Part shown: one piece after another, positions 16,244 to 21,302 of the stretch
Layout of the letters: every line of letters begins with the position of its first letter
Position numbering within the stretch: the stretch's first letter is position 1
DNA from: a virus
Virus record (IMG/VR): IMGVR_UViG_3300037087_000453
Location: 1 to 41,607 of that record
Length of the DNA: 41,607 nucleotides
Direction: 5' to 3' (one strand)
Translations under genes and position numbers: made by a program
The notes under the pieces: generated by a model
The model's database searches: none
Told to the model about the DNA's origin: nothing
The model's input: the letters and a program-made list of their open reading frames with translations, nothing else

Positions 16244-16351
16244 ATGATGACAATAGTAGTTCTTAGACTTATTGCTTTACTGGAAAAATGTAAATGTGAC
16301 TTGTGTCAAAGTGAAATCAAGAGACTCGAAGAAAAATATCGATTAGATTAG
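16244..16351 (+). CDS. 35-residue small protein with a CxCxxC motif
   Basis: The ORF begins 2 nt after the preceding stop with GAGGA upstream. A hydrophobic start (TIVVLRLIALL) is followed by KCKCDLC and a charged helix (EIKRLEEKY). It may be membrane-associated or metal-binding. Function is unknown. Confidence 0.45.
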   Translation: MMTIVVLRLIALLEKCKCDLCQSEIKRLEEKYRLD

Positions 16352-16363
16352 GTTGAGTATTGA

Positions 16364-16654
16364 ATGTATTATGATGAAGAATTAAATAAATGGGTTCCTT
16401 TTGGTACTTCACCCGTTAAAAATGCTTATTTTAAATTGAGACCTATTATGGAATGGATTAAGTGCTCTGAAAGATTGCCTGAGAATGATAGAGATGTTTT
16501 GATTTACAATCCTAAAGATGGAATAGGAATTGGCGAATTTGATGCGGATGTAGTATCCAACTCAAATAGCGGTTGGGAATCTTATTATGATTGGGCGCCA
16601 TATATGAGTCCTATTTTTTGGATGCCATTGCCGAAACCACCGACGGAGGATTGA
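16364..16654 (+). CDS. DUF551-like protein
   Basis: The 96-residue product contains MEWIKCSERLPENDRDVLIY near residue 29 and ends SPIFWMPLPKPP. This is the diagnostic pattern of DUF551, a phage family of unknown function (W-I-x-V/C-x-E-x-x-P at the start, W-x-P-L-P at the end). An internal ATG at 16448 could start the minimal domain, but the longer frame is open. Its TGA overlaps the next ATG. Confidence 0.7.
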   Translation: MYYDEELNKWVPFGTSPVKNAYFKLRPIMEWIKCSERLPENDRDVLIYNPKDGIGIGEFDADVVSNSNSGWESYYDWAPYMSPIFWMPLPKPPTED

Positions 16655-16887
16655 TGGAATGGATTTCATTCGAAAAAGAAAAACCAAATTCAACCTGCTC
16701 AGCTTATTTTATCTCTGGACATGAGTGGTTTGGTATTGGTATATGGGAAAATGATAAGGGTTGGATAAAAGGATTTATCGGGGAATGGCCTCATGGCGAT
16801 GCAGGAAATTTTCTTGAAGACCATCCATTTTTAAATGATTCGGTTTTATATTGGGCTAAAATTGATGCAAAATATCCTATACGATGA
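16654..16887 (+). CDS. Divergent DUF551-like paralogue
   Basis: ATG 16654 is preferred because CGGAGGATTG precedes it and it overlaps the previous stop (TGATG). The 77-residue protein begins MEWISFEKEKP, like the previous protein, and continues with WFGIGIW and VLYWAKI, but lacks the final W-M-P-L-P. It appears to be a diverged tandem duplicate of the upstream gene. Confidence 0.6.
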   Translation: MEWISFEKEKPNSTCSAYFISGHEWFGIGIWENDKGWIKGFIGEWPHGDAGNFLEDHPFLNDSVLYWAKIDAKYPIR

Positions 16888-16901
16888 AGAGGATTGAGAT
16901 T

Positions 16902-16947
16902 TACGATTAAATCGTATAACTGGAAAGTGAAGTAGACAAATTGTCTA
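16902..16947. promoter_or_regulatory. Two 15-bp palindromes in a 119-nt gap
   Basis: TACGATTAAATCGTA (16902-16916) and TAGACAAATTGTCTA (16933-16947) are each perfect palindromes around a single central A, with centres 31 bp apart (about three helical turns). TTGTCT (16941) and TATGCT (16962) resemble a promoter with a 15-nt spacer. The layout suggests a regulated internal promoter for the downstream genes. An 11-codon frame (17007-17042, MIDQDFIKGKE) precedes the next gene. Confidence 0.4.
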
Positions 16948-17038
16948 ATTAAAAACGAAAGTATGCTGATTAAACTAACATAAATTATATTATCAGACTT
17001 AGATTTATGATTGATCAAGATTTTATCAAAGGAAAAGA

Positions 17039-17113
17039 ATGATATTTAAACTTGAAGTTAATGGAGATCCAAAGAAAGATAGAGAAGCATTACATTTCAA
17101 ATTTCATTTCTGA
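17039..17113 (+). CDS. 24-residue predicted peptide
   Basis: A short frame with AAAGGAAAAGA before the ATG encodes MIFKLEVNGDPKKDREALHF plus four more residues. Nothing identifies a family. The SD and tight spacing to the next gene (9 nt) support translation. Confidence 0.35.
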   Translation: MIFKLEVNGDPKKDREALHFKFHF

Positions 17114-17122
17114 AGGTAAAAA

Positions 17123-17290
17123 ATGACAGACACCGAAAAGCTAGCTATAGCCATTAAAACACTCCAAGGTATATCTAAAATGGCCAGGATTTCATGGGAA
17201 CTAGATTATGATGGCAATTTTGTTTATATCGAAGATTTTGCGAATGAAACTCTCGAACAGATTAAAGGTGAACAATGCGTGAAGAATTAA
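17123..17290 (+). CDS. 55-residue hypothetical protein
   Basis: The ORF starts after GAAGGTAAAAA. The product mixes a helix (EKLAIAIKTLQGISKMARI) with a strand-like region (SWELDYDGNFVYIEDFA) and a final acidic helix. It overlaps the next gene by 16 nt. The family was not recognised. Confidence 0.5.
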   Translation: MTDTEKLAIAIKTLQGISKMARISWELDYDGNFVYIEDFANETLEQIKGEQCVKN

Positions 17291-17403
17291 TCAAATATGT
17301 GATGGCTCAAGCTGATAAAGAGTATTCCGATGATTTCCCCATAGCAAATATCGCAATTTGGATTAATGAGTTTTTTGATAAAATTGAAGGACCCCAATGT
17401 TAG
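17275..17403 (+). CDS. 42-residue hypothetical protein
   Basis: The start ATG lies inside the end of the previous gene after AAGGTGAAC. The product is a mostly helical, acidic peptide (EELIKYVMAQADKEYSDDFP) ending in a Trp/Phe-containing helix. It overlaps the HNH gene by 7 nt in a coupled chain. Function is unknown. Confidence 0.5.
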   Translation: MREELIKYVMAQADKEYSDDFPIANIAIWINEFFDKIEGPQC

Positions 17404-17744
17404 ATCCTCTTTTCAGTAGAATATGTAAAATTTGGTCTCCAGAAATTGACATTAAAATGGCAATTATCGAGAAGAAAAAAGTATTTAAAGAGACAAGGTG
17501 GAAATATACTAAAAGAGGCTACAATTTATCTGAAAGAAATAGAAATATCATTCGTAAAGCCTCTGTAAATCGTTTAATTCATCTGAAAGGTTTGTTAAGA
17601 TATATTTCTTTGCAGGAAAAAAGAGCTGTGAGACATTTCTATAATTGTTGTCCTAAAGATTGTGAAGTCGATCATATAAAACCTATCGAAAAAGGTGGTC
17701 TACATACTATTGAAAATCTAAAATACATTAAGGTAATAAAATGA
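17397..17744 (+). CDS. HNH endonuclease-like protein
   Basis: The 115-residue protein has a basic N-terminal half and a C-terminal HNH motif: CCPKDCEVDHIKPIEKGG, then HTIENLKYI. The D-H pair and N of the ENL supply the expected beta-beta-alpha metal-binding core; the two cysteines before it may bind zinc. It ends soon after the motif, so the usual distal region is short. SD AAGGA precedes the start. It could be a homing enzyme or a nicking enzyme; free-standing HNH genes are frequent in phage islands. Confidence 0.7.
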   Translation: MLDPLFSRICKIWSPEIDIKMAIIEKKKVFKETRWKYTKRGYNLSERNRNIIRKASVNRLIHLKGLLRYISLQEKRAVRHFYNCCPKDCEVDHIKPIEKGGLHTIENLKYIKVIK

Positions 17745-17902
17745 GAAACGCTCAAGCCCTAGAATGCCTCTCACTTGAATGGTTTACAAAACTCGCACAT
17801 CTGCCAATGATTAGTCCTATCATGCTTATGCGTAAGTCTGGCCTTAATTTTGAGAGGTGTGAGAAGATTATTGATAGAATTAGGGAGATGAGGACTAAAT
17901 GA
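17741..17902 (+). CDS. 53-residue hypothetical protein
   Basis: It starts by an ATGA overlap with the HNH stop. The product has several Met, Cys and Leu residues and a basic C-terminal helix (CEKIIDRIREMRTK). No recognised domain. The next gene again overlaps by ATGA, showing strict translational coupling. Confidence 0.5.
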   Translation: MRNAQALECLSLEWFTKLAHLPMISPIMLMRKSGLNFERCEKIIDRIREMRTK

Positions 17903-18042
17903 ACCAACTGCCTCTTCCTGAAAATATTCAAAAATATTTTGAAATAACTCTTTTAGGAAAACCATTTGCATTTATAGATAAAAATGGAAAAATAGTCAGA
18001 GGTTATGAATTTGAAGGAAATAAATATTATGAATCCAAATGA
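17899..18042 (+). CDS. 47-residue hypothetical protein
   Basis: An ATGA overlap and GAGGA define the start. The sequence looks like a small folded beta unit (FEITLLGKPFAFIDKNGKIV) with a Tyr-rich C-terminus. It overlaps the next gene by 14 nt. No family was recognised. Confidence 0.5.
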   Translation: MNQLPLPENIQKYFEITLLGKPFAFIDKNGKIVRGYEFEGNKYYESK

Positions 18043-18256
18043 AATGGATAATGATCTACTTAGTATTGGTGTAATTTCAATTTCAGTCAAACCCAATTAT
18101 AATGAGCCTGCGCAATATTATCTGGATTTAGATGAAGGTCCAAATGGAGGTGGTTGTAAATCCATTGAGATTATTTGTGAGGGACAAAAATTTACTTTTA
18201 CTAAAGAACATATTCATAGATATTTGAAGTACCTTCAACAAGGATGTGGGAAATGA
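18029..18256 (+). CDS. 75-residue hypothetical protein
   Basis: ATG 18029 is chosen because AAGGAAA lies 8 nt upstream; an in-frame ATG at 18005 lacks an SD. The protein has beta-like stretches (GVISISVKP, SIEIICEGQKFTFT), an acidic Gly-rich turn (LDEGPNGGG), and a C-terminal helix (IHRYLKYLQQGC). Function is unknown. Confidence 0.5.
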   Translation: MNPNEMDNDLLSIGVISISVKPNYNEPAQYYLDLDEGPNGGGCKSIEIICEGQKFTFTKEHIHRYLKYLQQGCGK

Positions 18257-18282
18257 ACATGTATGAGAGGAATATTTAAACT

Positions 18283-18474
18283 GTGCGATCACAACTAACA
18301 TGTTCACTTCCATTTCAAAAAATAATCCATTGCAAACCATATCATGTTTATCGCAAAACACAGTTCATGATGTGGCAAGGATATGAATGTACTTACCTTA
18401 AATGGGTAAATCAACATCGTATTACAATGGTCTTCAAAATGACTCATCCTTCACAACTGGAAATTAAAAAATGA
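18283..18474 (+). CDS. 63-residue basic hypothetical protein, GTG start
   Basis: The only upstream start in frame is GTG 18283, preceded by GAGAGGAA. The product is rich in His, Lys, Cys and aromatic residues (FQKIIHCKPYHVYRKTQF, then WQGYECTYLKWV). It overlaps the next ATG by 4 nt (ATGA). The non-ATG start lowers confidence in the exact N-terminus. Confidence 0.45.
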   Translation: MRSQLTCSLPFQKIIHCKPYHVYRKTQFMMWQGYECTYLKWVNQHRITMVFKMTHPSQLEIKK

Positions 18475-18647
18475 ATATAGAGCACTTAAGATTTTATCCT
18501 GAAAACAAAACGGTCTACCATGTCAATAAATATAAAAGCGAAGAAATCCAGCTTATGTTGATTGGTAAAGGATGGAGAATTATCGATGTGATCAAAAAAC
18601 GCCATAAAAAAGTGAATATTGTTGCAACACGTAGATTTACTATATGA
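18471..18647 (+). CDS. 58-residue basic hypothetical protein
   Basis: The ORF is coupled on both sides by ATGA overlaps. It begins MNIEHLRFYPENKTVYHVNK and ends in a strongly basic stretch (IKKRHKKVNIVATRRF), so nucleic-acid binding is plausible from charge. No family was recognised. Confidence 0.5.
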   Translation: MNIEHLRFYPENKTVYHVNKYKSEEIQLMLIGKGWRIIDVIKKRHKKVNIVATRRFTI

Positions 18648-18904
18648 ACCTAACTAACGTCTCAGCCCTATCAATCAATACAACAATCGAGTTTTTACCT
18701 GAGAAGATGGCGCAAATCCAAGAAATGCGATTTAAGATAGATGCTCTTAATATCACGTTAGATAACAGAATACAGATTGTGGCTAGTCTATTGAGGGATA
18801 ATGAGTCTAAACAGGGTCATAGTGAAGTTTCTCCATTGCTTGAGAATCTAATGGAAAAGATGAATGAATTACGTGGAAAGAAGAAAGATGCTTACTGTTG
18901 GTGA
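18644..18904 (+). CDS. 86-residue helical hypothetical protein
   Basis: Residues 15-50 and 60-82 form two amphipathic helices (FLPEKMAQIQEMRFKIDAL; LENLMEKMNELRGKKKD), a likely coiled-coil hairpin. There is no membrane segment. It is coupled to the previous gene by ATGA and overlaps a small alternative frame at 18888. Confidence 0.5.
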   Translation: MNLTNVSALSINTTIEFLPEKMAQIQEMRFKIDALNITLDNRIQIVASLLRDNESKQGHSEVSPLLENLMEKMNELRGKKKDAYCW

Positions 18905-19004
18905 CACAAGTTTATGTCATGTTGATATTGACACAATATTGCAAGGATTTAAAGATGAAATGGCAAATAACAAAAAAAATAATCTTCGATTTCACTCTAG
19001 ATAG
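18888..19004 (+). CDS. 38-residue alternative-frame small ORF
   Basis: ATG 18888 follows AAAGAAGAAAG and opens a frame (MLTVGDTSLCHVDIDTILQG ...) across the junction of two better-supported genes. The composition looks protein-like, but the frame overlaps both neighbours, so it may not be used. It is recorded because the neighbouring frame's upstream extension lacks an ATG. Confidence 0.3.
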   Translation: MLTVGDTSLCHVDIDTILQGFKDEMANNKKNNLRFHSR

Positions 19005-19218
19005 TTCAGAAGCAATTATGTTCACAAAAGGGGGAAGACATGAAAAGGTCTTTATAAAAGAAAATTGCTATGATGATGAAGATAGATTCTTTCCTAATAT
19101 TTCAGAATTTGATGAGATAATTATTAGATTCCAATTAGAAAGAAATGACAAAGGAAGATTTGATTTCATCACAGGAGAAGCAGAAAAACATAAAGAAAGT
19201 GTGAAAAATGAAAGTTAA
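18955..19218 (+). CDS. 87-residue acidic hypothetical protein
   Basis: ATG 18955 has AAGGAT 8 nt upstream; the frame is also open to TTG/GTG codons at 18898-18903. The protein is beta-leaning at the start (ITKKIIFDFTLDSSEAIMF) and acidic in the middle (CYDDEDRFFPNISEFDEIII). It overlaps the next gene by 11 nt. The family was not recognised. Confidence 0.5.
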   Translation: MKWQITKKIIFDFTLDSSEAIMFTKGGRHEKVFIKENCYDDEDRFFPNISEFDEIIIRFQLERNDKGRFDFITGEAEKHKESVKNES

Positions 19219-19723
19219 CATTCTTGAAGCCCACGATAGAAAGAAGCACCTGATCAAAGATCAATCTGAGAATATCTTTAGAGGTGCTGAAGATTGCCTT
19301 AGAAAGAATTCTGATTCCTTATTCTATCAAGATCGATCTCCTTATATCTATATCTTTGCACATCCAAGGACTGCTGATGATGGTGTGAACAAAAGAATGC
19401 TCTGGCAGCCAAGATTATTGAAACCAGAAGCACAAACCAATAGCTATTTGTTTAGGGCTAAATCTCATTCTGATTTGATAGAAGTATGTTGGTTATTGCC
19501 TCCTCAAGATCTTTGGAGACAATATAAAGAAGGAAATATGCTCGAGAATGAAGATGTCATCTGTTCGATAGACAATTATCTATATAATAAGAAACAACTC
19601 GAGGCAAGACATCCTGAGGATTTGCCTGAAGAGAAATGTAAATATATATTAAATGAATTGATCAGAAATAAGAAGTTTGAGAAATTGGTCAAACAATCAG
19701 ATAAGGTGATTAAATTATGGTAA
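19208..19723 (+). CDS. 171-residue hypothetical phage protein
   Basis: This is the largest gene of the island. It has an N-terminal charged helix, a central region with YIYIFAHPRTADDGVNKRML and RMLWQPRLLKPEAQTNSYLF, then LIEVCWLLPPQDLWRQYKEG and a helical C-terminus. The pattern looks like a soluble folded domain with conserved Trp/Pro residues, but I cannot name the family. It overlaps the next gene by 7 nt. Confidence 0.55.
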   Translation: MKVNILEAHDRKKHLIKDQSENIFRGAEDCLRKNSDSLFYQDRSPYIYIFAHPRTADDGVNKRMLWQPRLLKPEAQTNSYLFRAKSHSDLIEVCWLLPPQDLWRQYKEGNMLENEDVICSIDNYLYNKKQLEARHPEDLPEEKCKYILNELIRNKKFEKLVKQSDKVIKLW

Positions 19724-20097
19724 ATGACAAACCATTCATTCAGGATGAGACCTATAAAACATTCTCAGATCCTATGGATGAGGAAAAATTTAAGAAGATG
19801 TTGTGTGATGAAAAAGGAAAACCTGCGTTATTTCAAATTGGTGAAAATAAAGATGGAAGTCTTTTTGCGTCAAAAGAGTTTTCATCCTCCCAAGGATTTA
19901 TAGATCCTAAATTGCCAGAAGATACTTTGGAAGGGTTATATCCTGCAAGTAGAAAATATCAAGAAAAAGTTCATTTTATGAATGATTGTTTAGAAAAATG
20001 TATTCAGCATGAAATTGAACGATTATTACTTCCCACAAGAAAAGAAGTAGAAAAAATTATAAGAATGAAATATCACAAACTCAAGCGAGAGACTTAG
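19717..20097 (+). CDS. 126-residue hypothetical protein ending the island
   Basis: SD AAGGTG precedes the ATG. The protein is acidic and polar with a C-terminal helix containing CLEKCIQHEIERLLLPTRKE and a basic tail. Its 3' end overlaps the convergent minus-strand gene by 17 nt, so the junction has no room for a separate terminator. Function is unknown. Confidence 0.55.
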   Translation: MVNDKPFIQDETYKTFSDPMDEEKFKKMLCDEKGKPALFQIGENKDGSLFASKEFSSSQGFIDPKLPEDTLEGLYPASRKYQEKVHFMNDCLEKCIQHEIERLLLPTRKEVEKIIRMKYHKLKRET

Positions 20098-20272
20098 GAG
20101 GAGTTTTCAACTTCTTAGGGCTAATCTCCTGAAATCCCATACCGTCTCTCATACGCCCAATCTTAGCAGTTATACCAGTTCCATAATAGTCGCCCATTCC
20201 CATTTTAACATTATCGGTATGGGCTTGCTTGTATTTAGGTTGTTTAGCGGCTTTCATTTCTCTTCCACTCAT
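20081..20272 (-). CDS. 63-residue basic virion-operon protein
   Basis: The product contains MGMGDYYGTGITAKIGRMRD, similar to HYGVGIIQPIGHEG in the 108-residue protein encoded nearby, so the two share a Y-G-x-G-I-x-x-x-I-G element. The tail is Lys/Pro-rich (PKKLKTPPKSLA). It overlaps the upstream gene by 29 nt. Its position between portal and scaffold suggests a small virion or assembly protein. Confidence 0.5.
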   Translation of the reverse strand: MSGREMKAAKQPKYKQAHTDNVKMGMGDYYGTGITAKIGRMRDGMGFQEISPKKLKTPPKSLA

Positions 20273-20441
20273 AATATTCTAATGGTGTCATATTCATTGC
20301 ACTTGCTGCTTCTTCCATAGCTTTCATTTCTGCAATACCTTTTATCATGTTTTCTTTAATGACATGAGCCGGTGGTTCAAATTGCTTCAAATATTCATTT
20401 ACTTCAGCAACAGTTGCTGTTAAAGGATCAAACATTTTCAT
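20244..20441 (-). CDS. 65-residue helical protein of the portal-scaffold interval
   Basis: The protein is a helical, acidic-basic mix (VAEVNEYLKQFEPPAHVIKE, then MKAMEEAASAMNMTPLEYYE). It starts by an ATGA overlap with the 32-residue ORF and overlaps the next gene by 29 nt. No family was recognised; expression is probably coupled to its neighbours. Confidence 0.5.
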   Translation of the reverse strand: MKMFDPLTATVAEVNEYLKQFEPPAHVIKENMIKGIAEMKAMEEAASAMNMTPLEYYEWKRNESR

Positions 20442-20536
20442 TGGAGATAGAATCCTCGATCATATCGAGGATATCCTCGATATGATCGATTACTTTTATT
20501 TGTTTTGGGTGCTTTTTTTGAATCCTTTTTATTCAT
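20438..20536 (-). CDS. 32-residue Arg/Tyr-rich basic peptide
   Basis: This short frame links two genes by ATGA overlaps at both ends, strong evidence for real coupled translation. It encodes a Lys-rich start (MNKKDSKKAPKTNKSN) and an Arg/Tyr/Gly segment (RSYRGYPRYDRG). The latter is encoded by a perfect 34-bp palindrome. High positive charge suggests nucleic-acid contact; otherwise unknown. Confidence 0.5.
   Translation of the reverse strand: MNKKDSKKAPKTNKSNRSYRGYPRYDRGFYLQ
20456..20489. repeat. Perfect 34-bp palindrome inside a coding frame
   Basis: The sequence from TCGATCATATC to GATATGATCGA is self-complementary over all 34 positions, centred on GGATATCC. It lies inside the 32-residue ORF and upstream of the next start. 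As RNA it would form a hairpin of about 15 bp near the coupled ATGA junction; as DNA it could be a protein site or cruciform. The minus strand has no T tract after it, so termination is unlikely. Confidence 0.85.
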
Positions 20537-20859
20537 CCTAAATCATCATCCTGTGTTGTATTCATTCTTGTTCTTGGAAGTGCTGCAACAACTGATTTAG
20601 GATTGCCTTCATGACCAATTGGTTGAATGATTCCTACACCATAGTGTGTGCCTGCATTAATGAAGCTGGATGAGCGTTGATCATATTGAGGGCATCTAAA
20701 ATCCCAAGGAGATTTAACCCCATCTTTTGGCTCACATTTTTCATTCTGCTCTTTAATACGTGCAGGATCTTCAAATCCATTCTTAGTATTCTCACGAGTA
20801 GAACGATTCTTTTCGGCAGCTGTGTTTTTAACACTCTGCACTGTCTTTGTGTTCTTCAT
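20533..20859 (-). CDS. 108-residue virion-operon protein
   Basis: The start follows GAGGTAAT. The N-terminal half is charged and flexible (Lys, Asn, Glu), then comes SPWDFRCPQYDQRSSSFINA and a Y-G-x-G-I element shared with the 63-residue neighbour. It lies between portal and scaffold; small proteins here are often minor virion or head-assembly factors. The family was not identified. Confidence 0.5.
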   Translation of the reverse strand: MKNTKTVQSVKNTAAEKNRSTRENTKNGFEDPARIKEQNEKCEPKDGVKSPWDFRCPQYDQRSSSFINAGTHYGVGIIQPIGHEGNPKSVVAALPRTRMNTTQDDDLG

Positions 20860-20880
20860 ATTACCTCGAAGTTGAATATA

Positions 20881-21001
20881 TCTGATAACGCGACTCGAAC
20901 GCGTACTGCCCGCACACTATAAAGCGTTTCAAGGCAAAGGTTGAAATGATTAAGTTTATCACCTTAATCCCTCGTGTCTACCAATTTTTCACCATATCAG
21001 A
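20881..21001 (-). tRNA. tRNA-like RNA, Leu-type arms with enlarged abnormal centre
   Basis: On the minus strand TCTGATA and TATCAGA form a perfect 7-bp acceptor stem. A D arm (GTG-AAAAATTGGTAGA-CAC, like tRNA-Leu) and a T arm (ACGCG-TTCGAGT-CGCGT, matching the TTCRANY loop) are intact. Between them are 69 nt, against about 33 in a normal Leu/Ser tRNA. The start AGGGATTAAG resembles a Leu anticodon arm, but no TCCCT partner follows. Instead there are hairpins GATTAAG/CTTAATC, TTTCAA/TTGAAA and ACGC/GTGT. CCA is not encoded. It could be a degenerate tRNA, a tRNA mimic, or an unusual processed tRNA. Confidence 0.55.
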
Positions 21002-21009
21002 TCTAAATA

Positions 21010-21234
21010 TTAATGAAATTCTTGTGGACCCATTGGGTGCTTCTTAATCTGAGAATTTTGTTTCATCTGGACTTTTTTAATAGCCTCAGTTGTATCCTCA
21101 TAATAAGCTACATGTCCAGAGCCTTCCGCTGAACTTTCATCTTTTGTTTTGTGTGGACCATCAGGAAACACACTATCTTTACCCTTAGACCCGGCCCAAA
21201 AGCCGTGATCATCAATTCTTTGACCCCCTGCCAT
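21010..21234 (-). CDS. 74-residue polar protein after the portal
   Basis: SD GAGGGTAT precedes the ATG. The product is Gly/Lys/Ser/His-rich (HGFWAGSKGKDSVFPDGPHK) with a short C-terminal helix (EAIKKVQMKQN) and looks mostly disordered. It is first of the small genes between portal and scaffold, with the tRNA-like RNA 8 nt beyond its stop. Confidence 0.5.
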   Translation of the reverse strand: MAGGQRIDDHGFWAGSKGKDSVFPDGPHKTKDESSAEGSGHVAYYEDTTEAIKKVQMKQNSQIKKHPMGPQEFH

Positions 21235-21302
21235 ATACCCTCTTTTGAGCCTTTTAGACTCTTGTTGTTATTTTCTTTTTACCACATTATAGCCATATTT
21301 AG

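Noticed and set aside
20456-20489. Palindrome as a rho-independent terminator
   Set aside because: There is no T tract after it in the direction of the operon, and it lies inside a coupled coding frame.
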